DNA of 64,000 nt from Acanthosepion esculentum (taxonomy: Eukaryota; Mollusca; Cephalopoda; Sepiida; Sepiidae): the NCBI GenBank assembly GCA_964036315.1, contig OZ038492.1, forward strand, positions 36,607,118-36,671,117, in the 5' to 3' direction. A program made the position numbers and the translations under genes. Below are positions 9,656 to 21,472 of this stretch, in pieces. A model generated the notes under the pieces. It was not told the origin of the DNA and did not search any database. It saw only the letters and a program-made list of their open reading frames with translations. The first letter of the stretch is position 1; the number at the start of each line of letters is the position of its first letter.

Positions 9656-10783
9656 TATATTTCCCCGTATAAGGCGACGTATGGGTAAGACGATTTCCAA
9701 AATCTAGGTAAATTTTTGAATGACTTTATATCATATTCTTATTTTAATGACTTTATATCGTATTCTTATAGATGACACACTGGGAACCATATGACGAAAC
9801 TGTAAATGACGATGTTTAAGATAATAAGTTTGCATCAGACGGTGATGTTTATATTAATTTTGAAAGCTTTTAATTGTGTATATGGGTGTCTCATTATTTT
9901 ATTTTCTGTAATGAGAAATAAGGATTTTACGACATAATGTATGTTACTGAAAAATTTGTCATATTATATTAAATGTTGTTAATTAATATCACAATGATAA
10001 TGAATTTGAATTAGAAATATAGATTGTATGTTATCCTAACTGTTTTTATTTAATACTGCCATGAGAAATAATGATTGGAGTGAACGCGCCCATAACTCTA
10101 CAAGTTAAGAACAAAAGTTTTAAGTTACTTGTTACTTGTGCATGTTGCTCAGTGGAACTTTTACGAATTGTTGTGTAATCGTCTCTTGAATATAATATTT
10201 TAATATGAGATCAGTCTTTTGAGTATTGCATTTTAATGTGAAATCAAGAAGTAAGTGTAGTTTTATTACATTCATAACTGTAACACAGCATTATAATATG
10301 AATTGTTTAAACTAGAATTATTTACATCGGTAGATATTTCTAGTTTACTGTAGATATTTCTAGTATTTGCATCGGTAGTTACCATACCGTTGGCCTACCG
10401 TGATCCATGGTGCAAGCACCAGTCAATCAGTTATATGACATGCGTGATACAAGCAGGCGAATCATGTATAGTAGGTTGGCATTTTTTTCTGCGGTAGACA
10501 AGTTGTCCTCCAAGGTCTATAGAACCCGGTCTATCCTGCTATTTACCCATATCTGAGGTGGGGGAGAAGAAGAGGATTCATGCCTTTCCTAAGGGTATTA
10601 GCACGTAAGTGAATGTAATGGATGCGACTGGAATTTGAACTCGGTTCTCCGATTCCTCAATCCGAGTCATGCCTACATATTAGCCTACTTACCAGCCTTT
10701 TACAAATGTTGTTTTAGATGACGGCCTATTTTGGGGGTAATTTTTAAAGATTTTATGTTCGCCTTATTAGCCGAAAACACGGC
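9650..10783. mobile_element. ~1.1 kb non-autonomous DNA transposon with degenerate terminal inverted repeats
   Basis: The left end reads CGTATATTTCCCCGTATAAGG and the right end, read inward on minus, CCGTGTTTTCGGCTAATAAGG. These imperfect TIRs resemble those of the MITE at 43111-43622 (CCGTATTTTCCGGCTTACAAG). No transposase frame is present. A tRNA-Arg SINE is nested at 10423-10675. Target duplications cannot be read because both ends abut TA arrays. Confidence 0.45.
10423..10675 (-). mobile_element. tRNA-Arg-like SINE, short-tail subfamily
   Basis: On minus the order is tRNA-like head with GAGTTCAAATTCCAG, TTCACTTACGTGC, the TTCTTCTCC/CCAC body, and a tail ending GTATCACGCATG then TATAACTGATTGACTG. 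This tail defines a subfamily shared with 14600-14882, 17595-17850, 26558-26850 and 33294-33580. Confidence 0.75.
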
Positions 10784-10784
10784 A

Positions 10785-10857
<73 letters not shown>

Positions 10858-10867
10858 CGTGTTTTCA

Positions 10868-10869
<2 letters not shown>
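10770..10869. repeat. (TA)n palindrome with GCYGAAAACACG arms
   Basis: GCCGAAAACACGGC at 10770-10783 and CGTGTTTTCAGC at 10858-10869 flank a TA array at 10788-10855. The unit could extrude as a cruciform. Confidence 0.7.
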
Positions 10870-10898
<29 letters not shown>

Positions 10899-10901
<3 letters not shown>

Positions 10902-11255
10902 TGAATTCCAGTCGAATCCGTTACATTCACTTACGTGATAATACCCTTGGGAGAGGTGTGAATACTCTTCTTCTCCCTCCAGCTATGGGTAAATAGGACA
11001 GACTGGGTTCTATAGCCTTGGATGGCAACTAGTCTAGGAGAAGGACAACTCTGAATTAAAAACCTGCGGAGGGTCGTTTGGGGACCCAGTGGCACGTAAT
11101 GTACCAGGTTTTTGTATCCGCCCTTCAAAAAGTGTGGATGGTTCTGTTCAAAAACCTTCACCACAATTATCCAATCTTACGTTCTGATGTCGGGCTATCG
11201 GTTACCTAGGAACTGATCTGCTCGACCCTCATACGTCGAATTCGACGGGAGAGTC
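10899..11255 (+). mobile_element. tRNA-Arg-like SINE, long-tail subfamily, 5' truncated
   Basis: The copy starts inside the B box (TTTGAATTCCAGTCGAATCC) directly after (TA)n. The shared body and long tail follow: CTGCGGAGGGTCGTTTGGGG, AAAAGTGTGGATGGTTCTG, GGTTACCTAGGAACTGA. TA sequence begins again right after its end. Confidence 0.75.
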
Positions 11256-11257
11256 GA

Positions 11258-11534
<277 letters not shown>

Positions 11535-11537
<3 letters not shown>

Positions 11538-12395
11538 GGATTTGTTTAATTCCTAATGTTTTAAATGCTTTTTGAAACTAGTGCTATAACAATTTAAAAA
11601 AAAAACAGATTTTCTCTCCAACGAATGAGGAATACATTAAATTCTCGATAACTAAATATATTGCCCTGCTTAGAACCCAGGATATTTACCTTCCAACAAG
11701 TGACAGCGAATTTAATTAAATCTGTGAAGAAAATTAGTTTTGTCGTTTGCTGATTTTCATTCCTTTAATTAATTAATCTCGTTCAATTGATACTTGCCTC
11801 GGCTTTTAATTTAAATATGGCCGCGTTAAAAATATCTGGGGCTTATCAACACTGACTTTACAAACACACTGAAATTGCAACTATGTCAACTGAGAATGCA
11901 TATCGTGGTTAAATCGTACTTAAAATGAACCCTCATACAAATCAGCATTTTTATAACGTTAATTATTTATCCTGCGTTTAGTTCAGGAAACTGAACTATT
12001 TGTTTGTGATCTAGTTCATCCCTTTTACTGCCATCTTGCTTAGAAAGAAAATCCTTTCTTTTTCCCCTTAGAAATTATACGCTTAAAGAGAGTTGTCTAA
12101 GTAATTACTCAATGTTTCGACGGATACATTCTACAGCTTTCTTTAAGCTGTTACTTTTGTTAATTTTAAAATTCATCACCATTTCCACATGTGTTCACAT
12201 TTACTGAACACTATGTTGCTTTTAGTGTCAGAACATCATGATCGATCCATTCTTCGACCTTTAGGTGGAAAAATTCTTGACTCTTATAATGTTAAAAGGT
12301 ATAATCGCTAATCTGAGCAAAATCTTCTCTTAATTGTAGATGTTAAAACTCCGTTATAGAGTTTAATTATGCAATATTGTCGACGTACAGACAAA
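11535..12395. other. no recognisable gene or repeat
   Basis: AT-rich sequence with only short frames. I see no repeat family, promoter or RNA signal that I can support. Confidence 0.4.
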
Positions 12396-12399
12396 TAAG

Positions 12400-12655
12400 G
12401 ATGCGTTGAGATGTAATGAATAACGGCACGGAACGACAAATCGGAGAGCCGAGTTCGAATTCCGGTCGGGTTCGTTACAAACACTTACGCGTAAATATCC
12501 AATTCTTCCCCCAGCTACCATTAGCAGAACTGGTTTCATGTGGTGCTGGTAAAAGTATCCAAATGTAAGCATTTTTTAGCAGGATTGATAGACACCTGAA
12601 GAAGCCCGGAGAGCACAGCGGTTGAAATATTGTGGTAATAAAAAAAAAAAAAAAC
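12400..12655 (+). mobile_element. tRNA-Arg-like SINE with CTGAAGA...GAAAT tail and poly(A)
   Basis: The head shows GAATAACGG and a good B box, GAGTTCGAATTCC; the body contains TTACAAACACTTACGCG. The 3' part differs from the other subfamilies. It ends CTGAAGAAGCCCGG, a loop, CGGTTGAAATATTGTGG, then an A-run at 12640-12653. This links the tRNA-Arg head to the same kind of 3' hairpin motif found in the 13120-13634 SINE. Confidence 0.6.
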
Positions 12656-12879
12656 TACATTAGTTTGATTGAATATAATAACTCTTCATCTCAGAAAATT
12701 AGAGAAAAATTAAAATAGGGTTGCACTAGTTTTCTAAATGGGGAGGGTTTGTTTGCTAGACTAGAAAATTACTATGAATTAGCTAGTTTTTTATTCTTAA
12801 ATGGAAAACCCTTACATGACTCTCGATGCAATTTAAACACATTGACTACCAAACACGAGTTTTTATCATGACACTGATT

Positions 12880-12975
12880 ACCTCGTATAGTCTACGTGTT
12901 ATCTCGTGTAGACTACGTGTTATCTCGTGTAGACTACGTGTTATCTCGCGCTGACTATTCGTTATCTCGTGCTTG
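12880..12975. repeat. 21 bp tandem repeat, 4-5 copies
   Basis: The unit is close to GTTATCTCGTGTAGACTACGT. The ATCTCG landmark recurs at 12901, 12922, 12943 and 12964. The outer copies are diverged. Confidence 0.85.
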
Positions 12976-13119
12976 GCTTTCTCTGATAAATTTTCATCTG
13001 CGGGCGCCAACAATGTGTTTATTCGCAGTGATACTTTGTGTTATTGGGTAATGAATATCTGTTGGTAATTAAAATAATAAAGCTGCGTGTGCATATATCT
13101 CTGAGATGAGGTATTATGA

Positions 13120-13425
13120 TTATTTACATTATTTACATTATTCGGACTGTTATCCTCATCTCCATGGCATATTCAAAACGTTTCGGTCGTTGTACACTAC
13201 GGCATTCTTCAGGTGACTGAATTTTTTTAACCGAACCCTTTATTTCGTCCACCGGGGGAAAGTCGTTCTAGTTCAACGTACCAGGGCTCTTCTGGATATC
13301 TCCCTTTAACTCAACTCTCCAAGTATTTCGTTTCATCACTGCTGTAGCCTGATATTGAACTCACAACAATCTGGGTCTAGTCACTGGCTCTAAACAATGC
13401 TTTTATCCATTTGTCCTTGGCAAAT
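13120..13425 (-). mobile_element. tRNA-like SINE (family H2), complete, minus strand
   Basis: On minus the copy begins with a tRNA-like head (ACAAATGGATAAAAGCATTG, then GTGAGTTCAATATCAGG as B box) and is colinear with 39031-39345 and 47917-48216. Near its 3' end (13212-13180) it carries CTGAAGAATGCCG, a loop, CGACCGAAACG. It ends in TAATGTAAATA repeats. It faces a second copy at 13428-13634. Confidence 0.7.
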
Positions 13426-13427
13426 AA

Positions 13428-13634
13428 TTAGAGAGTAGAGTTGAAAGGAAATAACTGCGACATCCAGAAGAGGTATAACACGTGGAACTAGAATAATCTA
13501 CCCCAGTGGACGAAAGAAGGGGTTCGGTTCGAAATTCCAATCACCTGAAGCAGGCCACAGCGTACAACGTCCGAAACGTTGTGAATATGACAATGAAGAT
13601 TAGGATATTCCGAATAATGTAAATAATGTAAATA
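13428..13634 (+). mobile_element. tRNA-like SINE (family H2), 5' truncated, plus strand
   Basis: This is the same family as 13120-13425 in opposite orientation, lacking the tRNA-like head. It carries ACGTGGAACTAGAATA, CTGAAGCAGGCC (13545), CCGAAACGTTGTG and ends TAATGTAAATAATGTAAATA. With its partner it forms an inverted repeat with arms of about 200 bp. Confidence 0.7.
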
Positions 13635-13639
13635 CGCTG

Positions 13640-14600
13640 TATTTTATTTTAAAATTATAAAATTTATCCAAGTTTCAAACTATTTAGCAGACGTGTTGTC
13701 TGCTAGTTAAATGATTTTTTGCAGACATATAATTATCGTCTGCTTTAAAGTGATTTTTTTTTACTAGAGAGAAAATGAAAGAAGAAGTAACTGATCTGTT
13801 TAATTTCTCCATGTAGGGTCTTCTGGTGCGTATACAAACTGACTCTCTTGAGTTTAGCCACGCTTTGGAGATGGTAACAGAAGGGCGAGTATATTACTTT
13901 CAAAATGTTTTTGGGTATCGGCCGACGGGTCTTGATCAGCGTTTCTAGGCAAAAGGGAGATAGTCGTCATCATCTCTTCCTCCTTCAACACAAGAACGTT
14001 CGCCCAGCAGCAGGAATGATCGTCTCCATGACGACTGAAAACACAACAGAGTGAAAGATCTCTTTACAAAGAATGCGGTCTTGTGAGCCAAAATTTTCCC
14101 TTTTTAAATATCCGGCAGAGTAAGCCGAGATTTTAAAGGGTTAAATTAAATTGAAAATCCGTTATTAGTGATGGTACAAAATTTTTATAAAAAAATGCAG
14201 CTGCTCAGTTGAAAATAGCTGTGTTATCCTTTTCGCTCCGCTAGTAAGTTAAAAAAATCATTTTATTGCATGTTTGATAGTAAACGGTTGGGGAAAATCC
14301 CATAGCAGTTAAGCAAATTATTAGTGCATTTCTAGTGCTATTCATTTATGTTAACATGTAACTGTTCTTTATATTTTAAATAAAATTTCTCTTTCTTATT
14401 TCTATAAGCAGCGAGTCGTTTTGTTGTTTCTTTCCTTTCGTTGCCGTGTGTAGATTTGTATCGGGATTGTTGTCGCTTGTTCTCGAATGGGAGCAATTTC
14501 CAGAGAATACACTACAAAGCTGTCCCCACTTTTTTCTTGTTTCTAGTATTATCGTCCTGTAATTGTTCGCGATCGCAGGCGTCAGCTTCCAATTTATTTT
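13640..14600. other. no recognisable gene
   Basis: Ordinary AT-rich sequence. Frames are short, with no family resemblance visible. Confidence 0.4.
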
Positions 14601-14882
14601 TCCGATATATCGGCTAGGAATGAGAAATCGAATTGCAGTCGAGTTCATTACATTCACTTACGCGCAAATACCCTCGGAAAAGCTAAAAATCCATCTCTTG
14701 TGCCCCAAGCTACGGGTTGAATAGCAGAACATACTATGTTCTATAGCCTTGGTTAGCAACCAATCTACTGCAGAAAGAAACGACAGGTAATTCTCCTTCC
14801 TGATAAGGCATGAATTGAAAGAGACATGACCGCCCAAGCATGTATCGCGTATGGTATTATTAACTGACTGACTGATTGACAG
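14600..14882 (+). mobile_element. tRNA-Arg-like SINE, short-tail subfamily, degenerate head
   Basis: The head is worn. The body is recognisable from GAGTTCATTACATTCACTTACG through CAAGCTACGGGTTGAATAGCAG. The tail ends TGTATCGCGTATGG then AACTGACTGACTG. Confidence 0.65.
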
Positions 14883-15405
14883 ACGTAAAAATACCTAACA
14901 CCTAATATTTAACATCACACTATTTATTCACGTCCTAGATTCGTGCATTTATGTCAACAAATGGGTTTGAGACTTTAGGATTTTCTCGGAAGCTAAATTC
15001 TAATATTTTCCAGGGATTGTAATAGATTCTTCTCTTCTCCAATCTCAAATGGGTATATATCTAACTGCCATTCCGTTTATCCTACACGTGCACATCACAA
15101 GCTCAAGGGTTATGCAGGAAAGCAAATGGTTATCTCTATACTTTAAGGGATCAAGATTATAGTGATTGAGAAAACATCCTATCGGGAGTCTGCTCGAAAA
15201 AGCCGCGGTTTTTGGAAAGAAACTATCCGACTGGTACTTCCTTCTTACTATTAGGATACGAAACGATAAGGGATGATTCCCCCATGTGTATGTGCGATGG
15301 CGGGACCCAGTTGTAAATTTCAGGGAAGGTAGGAATATAGAATTAAATTGCCTTTGAGGAATACAATAGTCAAAATTATTCTTTTGGGAAATACACTTTC
15401 TTCAG

Positions 15406-15431
15406 ATATATGTATAGGATAAAAAGGATAT

Positions 15432-15505
<74 letters not shown>

Positions 15506-15525
15506 TTTTTATCCTATACATATAT
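15406..15525. repeat. perfect 25 bp inverted repeat around a (TA)n array
   Basis: Arm 15406-15430 is the exact reverse complement of 15501-15525 (landmark GTATAGGATAAAAAGG). Between them is TA from about 15434 to 15500. The symmetry is stronger than expected for chance flanks of a microsatellite. Confidence 0.9.
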
Positions 15526-15823
15526 ATAAAAAATATAATATATTATAAAAATATATTATAAATATATTATATAAATAATATATATAAATATACATAAATA
15601 TGTATGCAGGATGGCAGTAAAAGGGATGAATTATATCACAAACAAATAGTTCAATGAATACGTGCAACAAAGAAGATTGAATTAATTTAAAGAATTTAAT
15701 GGTTGTCCATAATTTTTATTGTTTCAAACGGATTCGGACAATTCTGTACCCATTTACAAGGGTGTCAGGATGCTGGAAAATCTAAATAAAGAATGAATTC
15801 AATCTTCCTTGTCAGCTGTATTC

Positions 15824-15882
15824 AGTGAAAGATGTTTGAAAGGAAGTTGCTGCCAAAATGCGCGCGCGCACACACACACACG

Positions 15883-15931
<49 letters not shown>
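15824..15931. repeat. element end plus (CA)n(TA)n
   Basis: 15824-15855 reads TTCAGTGAAAGATGTTTGAAA then GTTGCTGCC, the conserved coding end seen at 8983-9015 and 38179-38211. A GC/CA tract and TA (15902-15931) follow. Confidence 0.6.
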
Positions 15932-15942
<11 letters not shown>

Positions 15943-16504
15943 TAAATTCCTATTTTATGTTCACGTTTACCAAAACTTTCCTTACTTAAATATTTATATA
16001 TAAACACCAGCTTTATCTCTAGTGGTGTCGTTTAAATATAGCTAACTTAATTTTCATCGAAGACAATGGAGATATTTTAGTGTAATGTATTTTAGTTTCA
16101 GAAATATTTTAATTATTTTCTGGGTTTTTCTCCTAGGGTAAAAATTATTTTTTCTAAATAAATATATATATATATATATATATATATTGCCCAAGGGAAC
16201 AGAATTTTTTTCAGTTCTGTTTTTCATGGTTTTATTTTACAAGTAAAATTCACCACTTCACACCAACGAATGACTTACCTTCTAAAATATGTTGAAATGA
16301 ATTTTTATAAAATATTATTCATGTCGGGTGTGGAAAAAGTTCTGGAGCCGATCCAGATTATATTTTTTTTAAATTAATTAAATGGGTATATTATCAGATT
16401 TTCTGAAGTGGGGTGGGCTTAGAAATTTTTCTCATTCCATCCTACATTGAAATTAATTTTAAATTTTTTTTTTTATCGTGTATAACCATTGACTAAGCAT
16501 AGTG

Positions 16505-16640
16505 GTACAAGGCTGAAATTAAGAAACACACATTGGGGTTCGAACTACTACTCATTTGTAACTGGTCTAACGTGACAAGCTTGCTAACTATGACACCACG
16601 TCGAAGTGCCCTAGGTGTTTGTGTATACATTCATGTCCTG
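16505..16640 (-). mobile_element. tRNA-derived SINE head (minus strand)
   Basis: On minus: GTGGTGTCATAGTTAGCAAG (A-box region) and GTAGTTCGAACCCC (B box) at tRNA-like spacing. It is related to the two heads at 30785-31045 by the GTTAGCAAGCTTGTC and ACGACGTGGTGTC-like landmarks. Boundaries are uncertain. Confidence 0.5.
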
Positions 16641-17594
16641 GATGACCAATTTCTGGTACCAAATTTAGGGTACGAGTTTAAGTAATATGTTCCGTTTTGG
16701 TTTAACGGATTCATTCTTCATTTATAAAGTTCAATAGCAGTTTATTCAATTCTGTATTTACCATTATTTGCAATTCTTTTTGCCGCTCATCAGTTCGCTT
16801 TGTTTTCGGCCAACTGAATCTGGTTTTTATTAGAGATCATTTTTTCTCATCAAAGTGTTTTTGCAGCGATCGAAAATGTGCAATAATGGTCCGGCACAAG
16901 GTCATTTGCAAATGGCGTTTGTGGTGGAATAGATTCCAAGAGTTATATTTTCTCTGTGTTATTCTTGATATACGCAAACTTCTGTTTCCATGGTAGAGAA
17001 CAACATTTTTACCAATTGACAAGTGCAGGGCGCTTCCGATTAAAACTTAATGGACACAATTGGATGTATGAATATGCATTACCTTTTCATTGCGTATTAA
17101 TAACTCTAAATGAATAATACTCCAATGTTTTTTCCTCTCTTACATTACTGTTCTGCCATGGATGTCAGCATTTGGGGTCGCTTGTGGAGATTTATCCTTG
17201 TCAAGCCACTGCCTTGCATTGACAATTTTTGTATGATAATTTACTCCAAATTTCTTCTTAACGGCCACATATGGTTAGTAATTACGATGATACATTTATC
17301 GTTATAAATGGATACTCAAAACGGAAGTTATACATCAGTTACCCTAATATTATTAGGCGTTAAATTTGAGATACCCACGTAGTTCAAGTCAGTGATTGTT
17401 GTCTGAGTTCGAATCAAGGTTGAAATACAGCTAATCGACTTTACATTTTCCTCGTATTCCTGACCACTACACTTAAGTGTCTCGTAGACGTTTATTATTT
17501 TGTGAAGAAATCGCTCCCCCGAATTTATTAAAACCACCACGTTTATTAATTTCGCATTTTGAGACCATTTAAATGATTTCCGATTCGATTTTCA
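16640..17594. other. no recognisable gene
   Basis: Short frames only. No repeat family recognised apart from low-complexity T-runs. Confidence 0.4.
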
Positions 17595-17850
17595 TTCAGT
17601 CAGTTACGCGCCATGCGTGATACACACTTAGGCGATCATGTATCTTTCGAGGCAGATTTTTTTTTCCGCACGAAGCTGCCATTTCTTTCTGCGGCAGACC
17701 AGTTGCCACCCAAGGCTGTCCTGCTATTACCCCATAGCTGGAGGTGGGAAAAGTGTATTAGCACGTCAGTGAATGTAACGGATTCGACTGAAATTCGAAC
17801 TCGGCTCTCCGATTCCTCAACCCTTGCCGCTATCCATCACTCCAGCGTGC
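17595..17850 (-). mobile_element. tRNA-Arg-like SINE, short-tail subfamily
   Basis: The minus-strand B box reads GAGTTCGAATTTCAGTCGAATCC. The tail at the plus-strand left end (GTCAGTTACGCGCCATGCGTG) is diagnostic of the subfamily. A 107-codon plus-strand frame crossing it is an artefact of the SINE body. Confidence 0.75.
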
Positions 17851-18119
17851 ATCCTCCTACCACTCCTATTTATTGCATATCAATGATAACTCCGACTCCA
17901 CAATTATTAATAACACCTCTTGTATTAAGCACCTGAATGTACTTTTCTCGTTATACGAAACTTCGTTTAGAAATATATTAGGAATATGGCTGCGAAAAAC
18001 AGACATTTTTTATAGTGAGCAATAAAAAAGAAATCAAACTGTGCCTAATTTAAGTTAAAATTAAAGACGTAATACGGAAAATTAATTCAGAATTACAAAA
18101 AAATAAATCATTCCAAGCA

Positions 18120-18290
18120 AGATAATGCCACTAATGTGCAAGAGTGAAAGAGAATTAGAAGACTTAAGAACGAACCGGAAACCCGATCCTAAACCGGAAA
18201 TAAGGGATAAACATCTGCTCCTGTTCAAAAGACAGGCGAGGAATGTGAACCGGATGTTAGGCATCAGATTTGAAAAAGTAAAAAAAAGTA
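18120..18290 (+). repeat. dispersed repeat (family P), copy 1
   Basis: Shared landmarks with 39430-39600 are ATGCCACTAAT, a GAAAGAG purine stretch, TGTTCAAAAGAC and GGAATGTGAA. An open frame of 63 codons has no recognisable domain. It may be part of a retroelement 5' region. Confidence 0.4.
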
Positions 18291-18339
18291 TTTTGTCATC
18301 ATATCTATTAGGCTGATATTATCTAATCTTGCCATTATG

Positions 18340-18850
18340 AGACGTAAAACCACGTGACATTTTAACCAGACCCCAAATTGCTGCAAAAGCAAAAGATTAA
18401 CCTGGAAAACTCGAGTCAAGTTCTTAAATAGGCTCGTCAGACCGAGACTGCCAAACGGATGTCATGCATGGCGCTAGACCCGTTCAGAAATATCTAATCT
18501 GTCAACTGAATACAACCGCTTTCTAAGATCAACGGTTAAAAATTGCTTTGAGCGAGAAAAGCCTACATTTCCTGGTGGCAAACATAATTGTTTGAAGATT
18601 GTGGAATAGCACGCTGCAGAATGACAAAGAACTGCAGCATATAACAGAAAACACATCACTTGAGGACTAGCACAGCAGCAACTAATATGCATAGCACATG
18701 CAACTCGAAGACAAAAGTCTGATGTAATCAAGATGTTACATTTCACACCATTTTAAATAAAAGGTTAGGAAGGAAACCCGCATCAGTACTGGAAAGAGCG
18801 ATAACAGCTAGTAGATTTGAGAAACCTATTTTCCTGAAAAACTGTTTGAT
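18340..18850 (+). repeat. dispersed repeat (family Q), plus copy
   Basis: Reverse-complement relative of 26935-27345 and, more weakly, of 19940-20225 and 59500-59600. Landmarks are CGTTCAGAAATATCTAA, CTTGAGGACTA and GAAAGAGCGATAACAGCTA. Broken frames end in R-x-P-x-S-(V/I)-x-E-R-A-I. It is probably a retroelement 3' end of unknown type. Confidence 0.5.
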
Positions 18851-19448
18851 TTTATATATTTCAACTGGCAACAATATTAGCTGCTCGGTCAATGAATGCC
18901 AAATGTATCCTTATATGGAAAGGGTTAATATTACCATTACTATTACAATCACTGTCTGGAAAGATTTTTTCTTTCTGTTATCTTTATTCGATCAATGAGT
19001 ACTTTTCCTTTTGTCTCTGGTCATTTCCACAAACAGGTTTCGAACTCGTTTGCCACACTAGTAATTTGAAGTGATTTAAAGCGGCGTCATTTTTCTACAA
19101 GTAGACAACGCGCATATTCCGATCCGAAGTAGCGTCGGTATCAGCTTTGTGTGTCAAAATATCAGTCTTCGTCGAATCATCCTTTATTGGTTGTTTTGTG
19201 ATAAGTGAATCCTAATCTAGTCATCAATATTATTATAAATAAGACAGTACTTTTTATTATGGCTACTGAAGCTGATCGCTACAAGGTATTTTGTTAAATA
19301 AAACATTTCCAATTGCAAAAAGAAAAAATGGCGGACTAATCATTGAAAGCAAAATTAGAAAACCTTTAATTCTATTTATGAGGATTAATCGTTATACGAG
19401 TCAAGTAGAAATGGGAGAAGATTTACAAGACTCAGTTGTGAGCAAATA

Positions 19449-19815
19449 CAGGGTGACCAAAAAAAAAAGGAACTTTTAAACAATCCAATAAAACCAAAAG
19501 TGATGGAAGAAAAATATTTAATTCATAGTAATTGACACCTTCAAACATGCCATTTAAGAAACAATGATGGAATTTTCATTTTTTTAAAATTACGTCCTGT
19601 AGATGGCGTCCTCCTGTACGAATGCATTCTTGAAATCTGCTGTTGAGATTCCTCATTGACTGCTGCAACATCTCAACTGGGATACTGTGAATTTCATTCT
19701 CGTTACTAAAATGGCGAAATGGTTACTTGCTCAAGGTCACTGTCTCGCAGTGTTGCCACTTGCTTATGTCTGGCAATACGCACTTAAAAATTCCCGTTTG
19801 TTTTTGGTCACCCTG
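19449..19815 (-). mobile_element. Tc1/mariner-like MITE (copy 1)
   Basis: This 367 bp element has TIRs CAGGGTGACCAAAAA / TTTTTGGTCACCCTG and is flanked by TA on both sides (19447-19448 and 19816-19817), the hallmark of Tc1/mariner integration. On minus it keeps a relic of the transposase C-terminus (residues like IPVEMLQQSMRNLNSRFQ, then a G-G-R-H-L-Q-D-V block). That shows how the MITE arose: internal deletion of an autonomous element. The sister copy at 61972-62339 lies in the opposite orientation. Confidence 0.85.
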
Positions 19816-19939
19816 TATATATCATCAAATAGTGTTGCATAGTTTTATTAGTTGTCTCATTATAAAGAAATATTTGGCATTCATTTCTTATTTGTTTATA
19901 AAGTCAGTCCATTAGAATAATTTTTCAGGTAAACAAGTT

Positions 19940-20225
19940 GCTTGGCTCTTATCCACAGCATTAATATGGGCTTCCTTTATTATCATTTGTTTGAAGTAGA
20001 ATGGAACGTCAAAATCTTTGATTATCTCATTAATTTTATCTTAGAGTTATATGTTCCATCTCTTTTAGTTCTTGATGTTCTTGAATGACCTCAAGTGGGG
20101 CTAATTCTGGTACCGTTCCTTGTTTATGGTTCTGCAGTGCCAGTCTATGAAGTTCGAAGTAGGATGGTCATTGCAGAAAGGCTTTATTCGCTCAGTCATT
20201 TTTTATCATTTATACGAGAATGCAG
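19940..20225 (-). repeat. dispersed repeat (family Q), diverged minus copy
   Basis: Landmarks TGTTTGAAGTAGAATGGAA, CCTCAAGTGGGG and GTGCCAGTCTATGAAGTTC match 27000-27135 in the same order. Confidence 0.45.
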
Positions 20226-20742
20226 TTGTACGAGAGCTGATTACAATGTGTCGGGAATGGTGCTATAAAAATAAATAAAACATAAATTCATCATTTAATA
20301 TCCTTCGCAGTAGTCATCTTATGAATCCACACACTTTATACAACGTCATTTTCATTGATGGAAGCATACCTGGACCCCCTTTTCTGGGTTAGCGAGTAAC
20401 CGCTTCGTTGCATTCTATTGGATTTCCTGGATGTCTTGAAATCTTATTCCTTTCAAGTGGGATTTGATTTACGGAAAGCGATAAAAGTCTCAATTGGAGA
20501 GATCTGGGGAATATGGTCGTTGTTAGACCTGGGTAGTTGTGTCCTTGGCCCAAAGCTGCTGCAGAAGCCATGGTCCTTGGAGGAACCTCTGTGTTGTGGG
20601 GATACGGCCACAGACTACGCACCTTCTTTCCAAGCAGTTCCATTCTTATAACGCGCTTCTTAGTGGTGATAATATAAGTAATCCCTCCGGCAACTTTTAT
20701 CGTGGCGCCTGTATTGATTAGTCTGACGACTGGCTTCAAACG

Positions 20743-21472
20743 GCTGGTATTTACCAAACCTTCCCACAATGCAGGATGTGGCTCAAGGCAGATTTTTATG
20801 TTGGGTGATCCGAACCTCTAGGCTCGGCCAAAATTTTCCCTCAGACCCCGCATAAAAGGTGTCGGATTTGTCTACATCCCCAGACGAGAGTCTGCCCGTA
20901 GGCATAGCTTCGTCTGGGTTCCTCTCTTCCCGAAGGCAGAGAGACAAGTGTGTCACGAGTCTGGCTTCGAAATGCCCTTCTCCGATTCGGCTAGTATTTA
21001 CCGGTCGCCCTACTGCGAACTAGATGCGACACAAGGTCAAGTTTACTGTGGGGAACGCTAGCATTTCCACCGGGGCCACTGGTCAAAATTTACTCAGAGA
21101 GTACAGGACTGGTCCGTTTTTCTCAGCCGGGTCTCTATCCGAAGACAGATCCCGACTGAGTCATCCTCCGCCCGAAGGCAGAGGTCTTGTCTTGACTTGT
21201 CTTGTCGCCTGGGACAGACTGCGATTCGATTGGAATTTACCAAACCTCCCCACAAGGCAGGATGTGGCACAAGGCTGGTTTTTACGTAGTCGATTCCGAG
21301 CACGTAAGCTCGGTCAAATATTTCCCGTAGACCACGCATACACGAGGTCGGGTTTGTCTACATCCTGAGATGGGACTCTGCTCTTCAGTATAGCTCGTCT
21401 GGGTTCCTCTCTTCCGAAAGCAGAAAGTTCGACAAACCTGTCAGCGAACTGCCTGACTGCGATTCGATTTCT
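20743..21472. repeat. GC-richer ~243 bp tandem repeat, three units
   Basis: Units begin near 20743, 20989 and 21229. Each opens with (T/A)TTTACC(A/G)..., has a GACACAAGG-like landmark, a CGAAGGCAGA(G) landmark and ends CTGCGATTCGATT or CCGATTCGG. Units 1 and 3 are more alike than either is to unit 2. Base composition is near 50% GC, well above the flanks. I do not recognise the unit. Part of it (GCGACACAAGGTC) recurs at 30343. Confidence 0.7.

Noticed and set aside
13800..14100. Possible host exon
   Set aside because: Only short frames between stops, no consistent splice-site pair and no recognisable domain.
17613..17936. 107-codon plus-strand frame
   Set aside because: It lies antisense across a tRNA-Arg SINE; the frame is produced by the SINE body.
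20389..20769. 126-codon minus-strand frame next to the GC-rich tandem
   Set aside because: No recognisable domain, no supporting splice or start context, and it ends in the first unit of a tandem repeat. I could not support a gene call.
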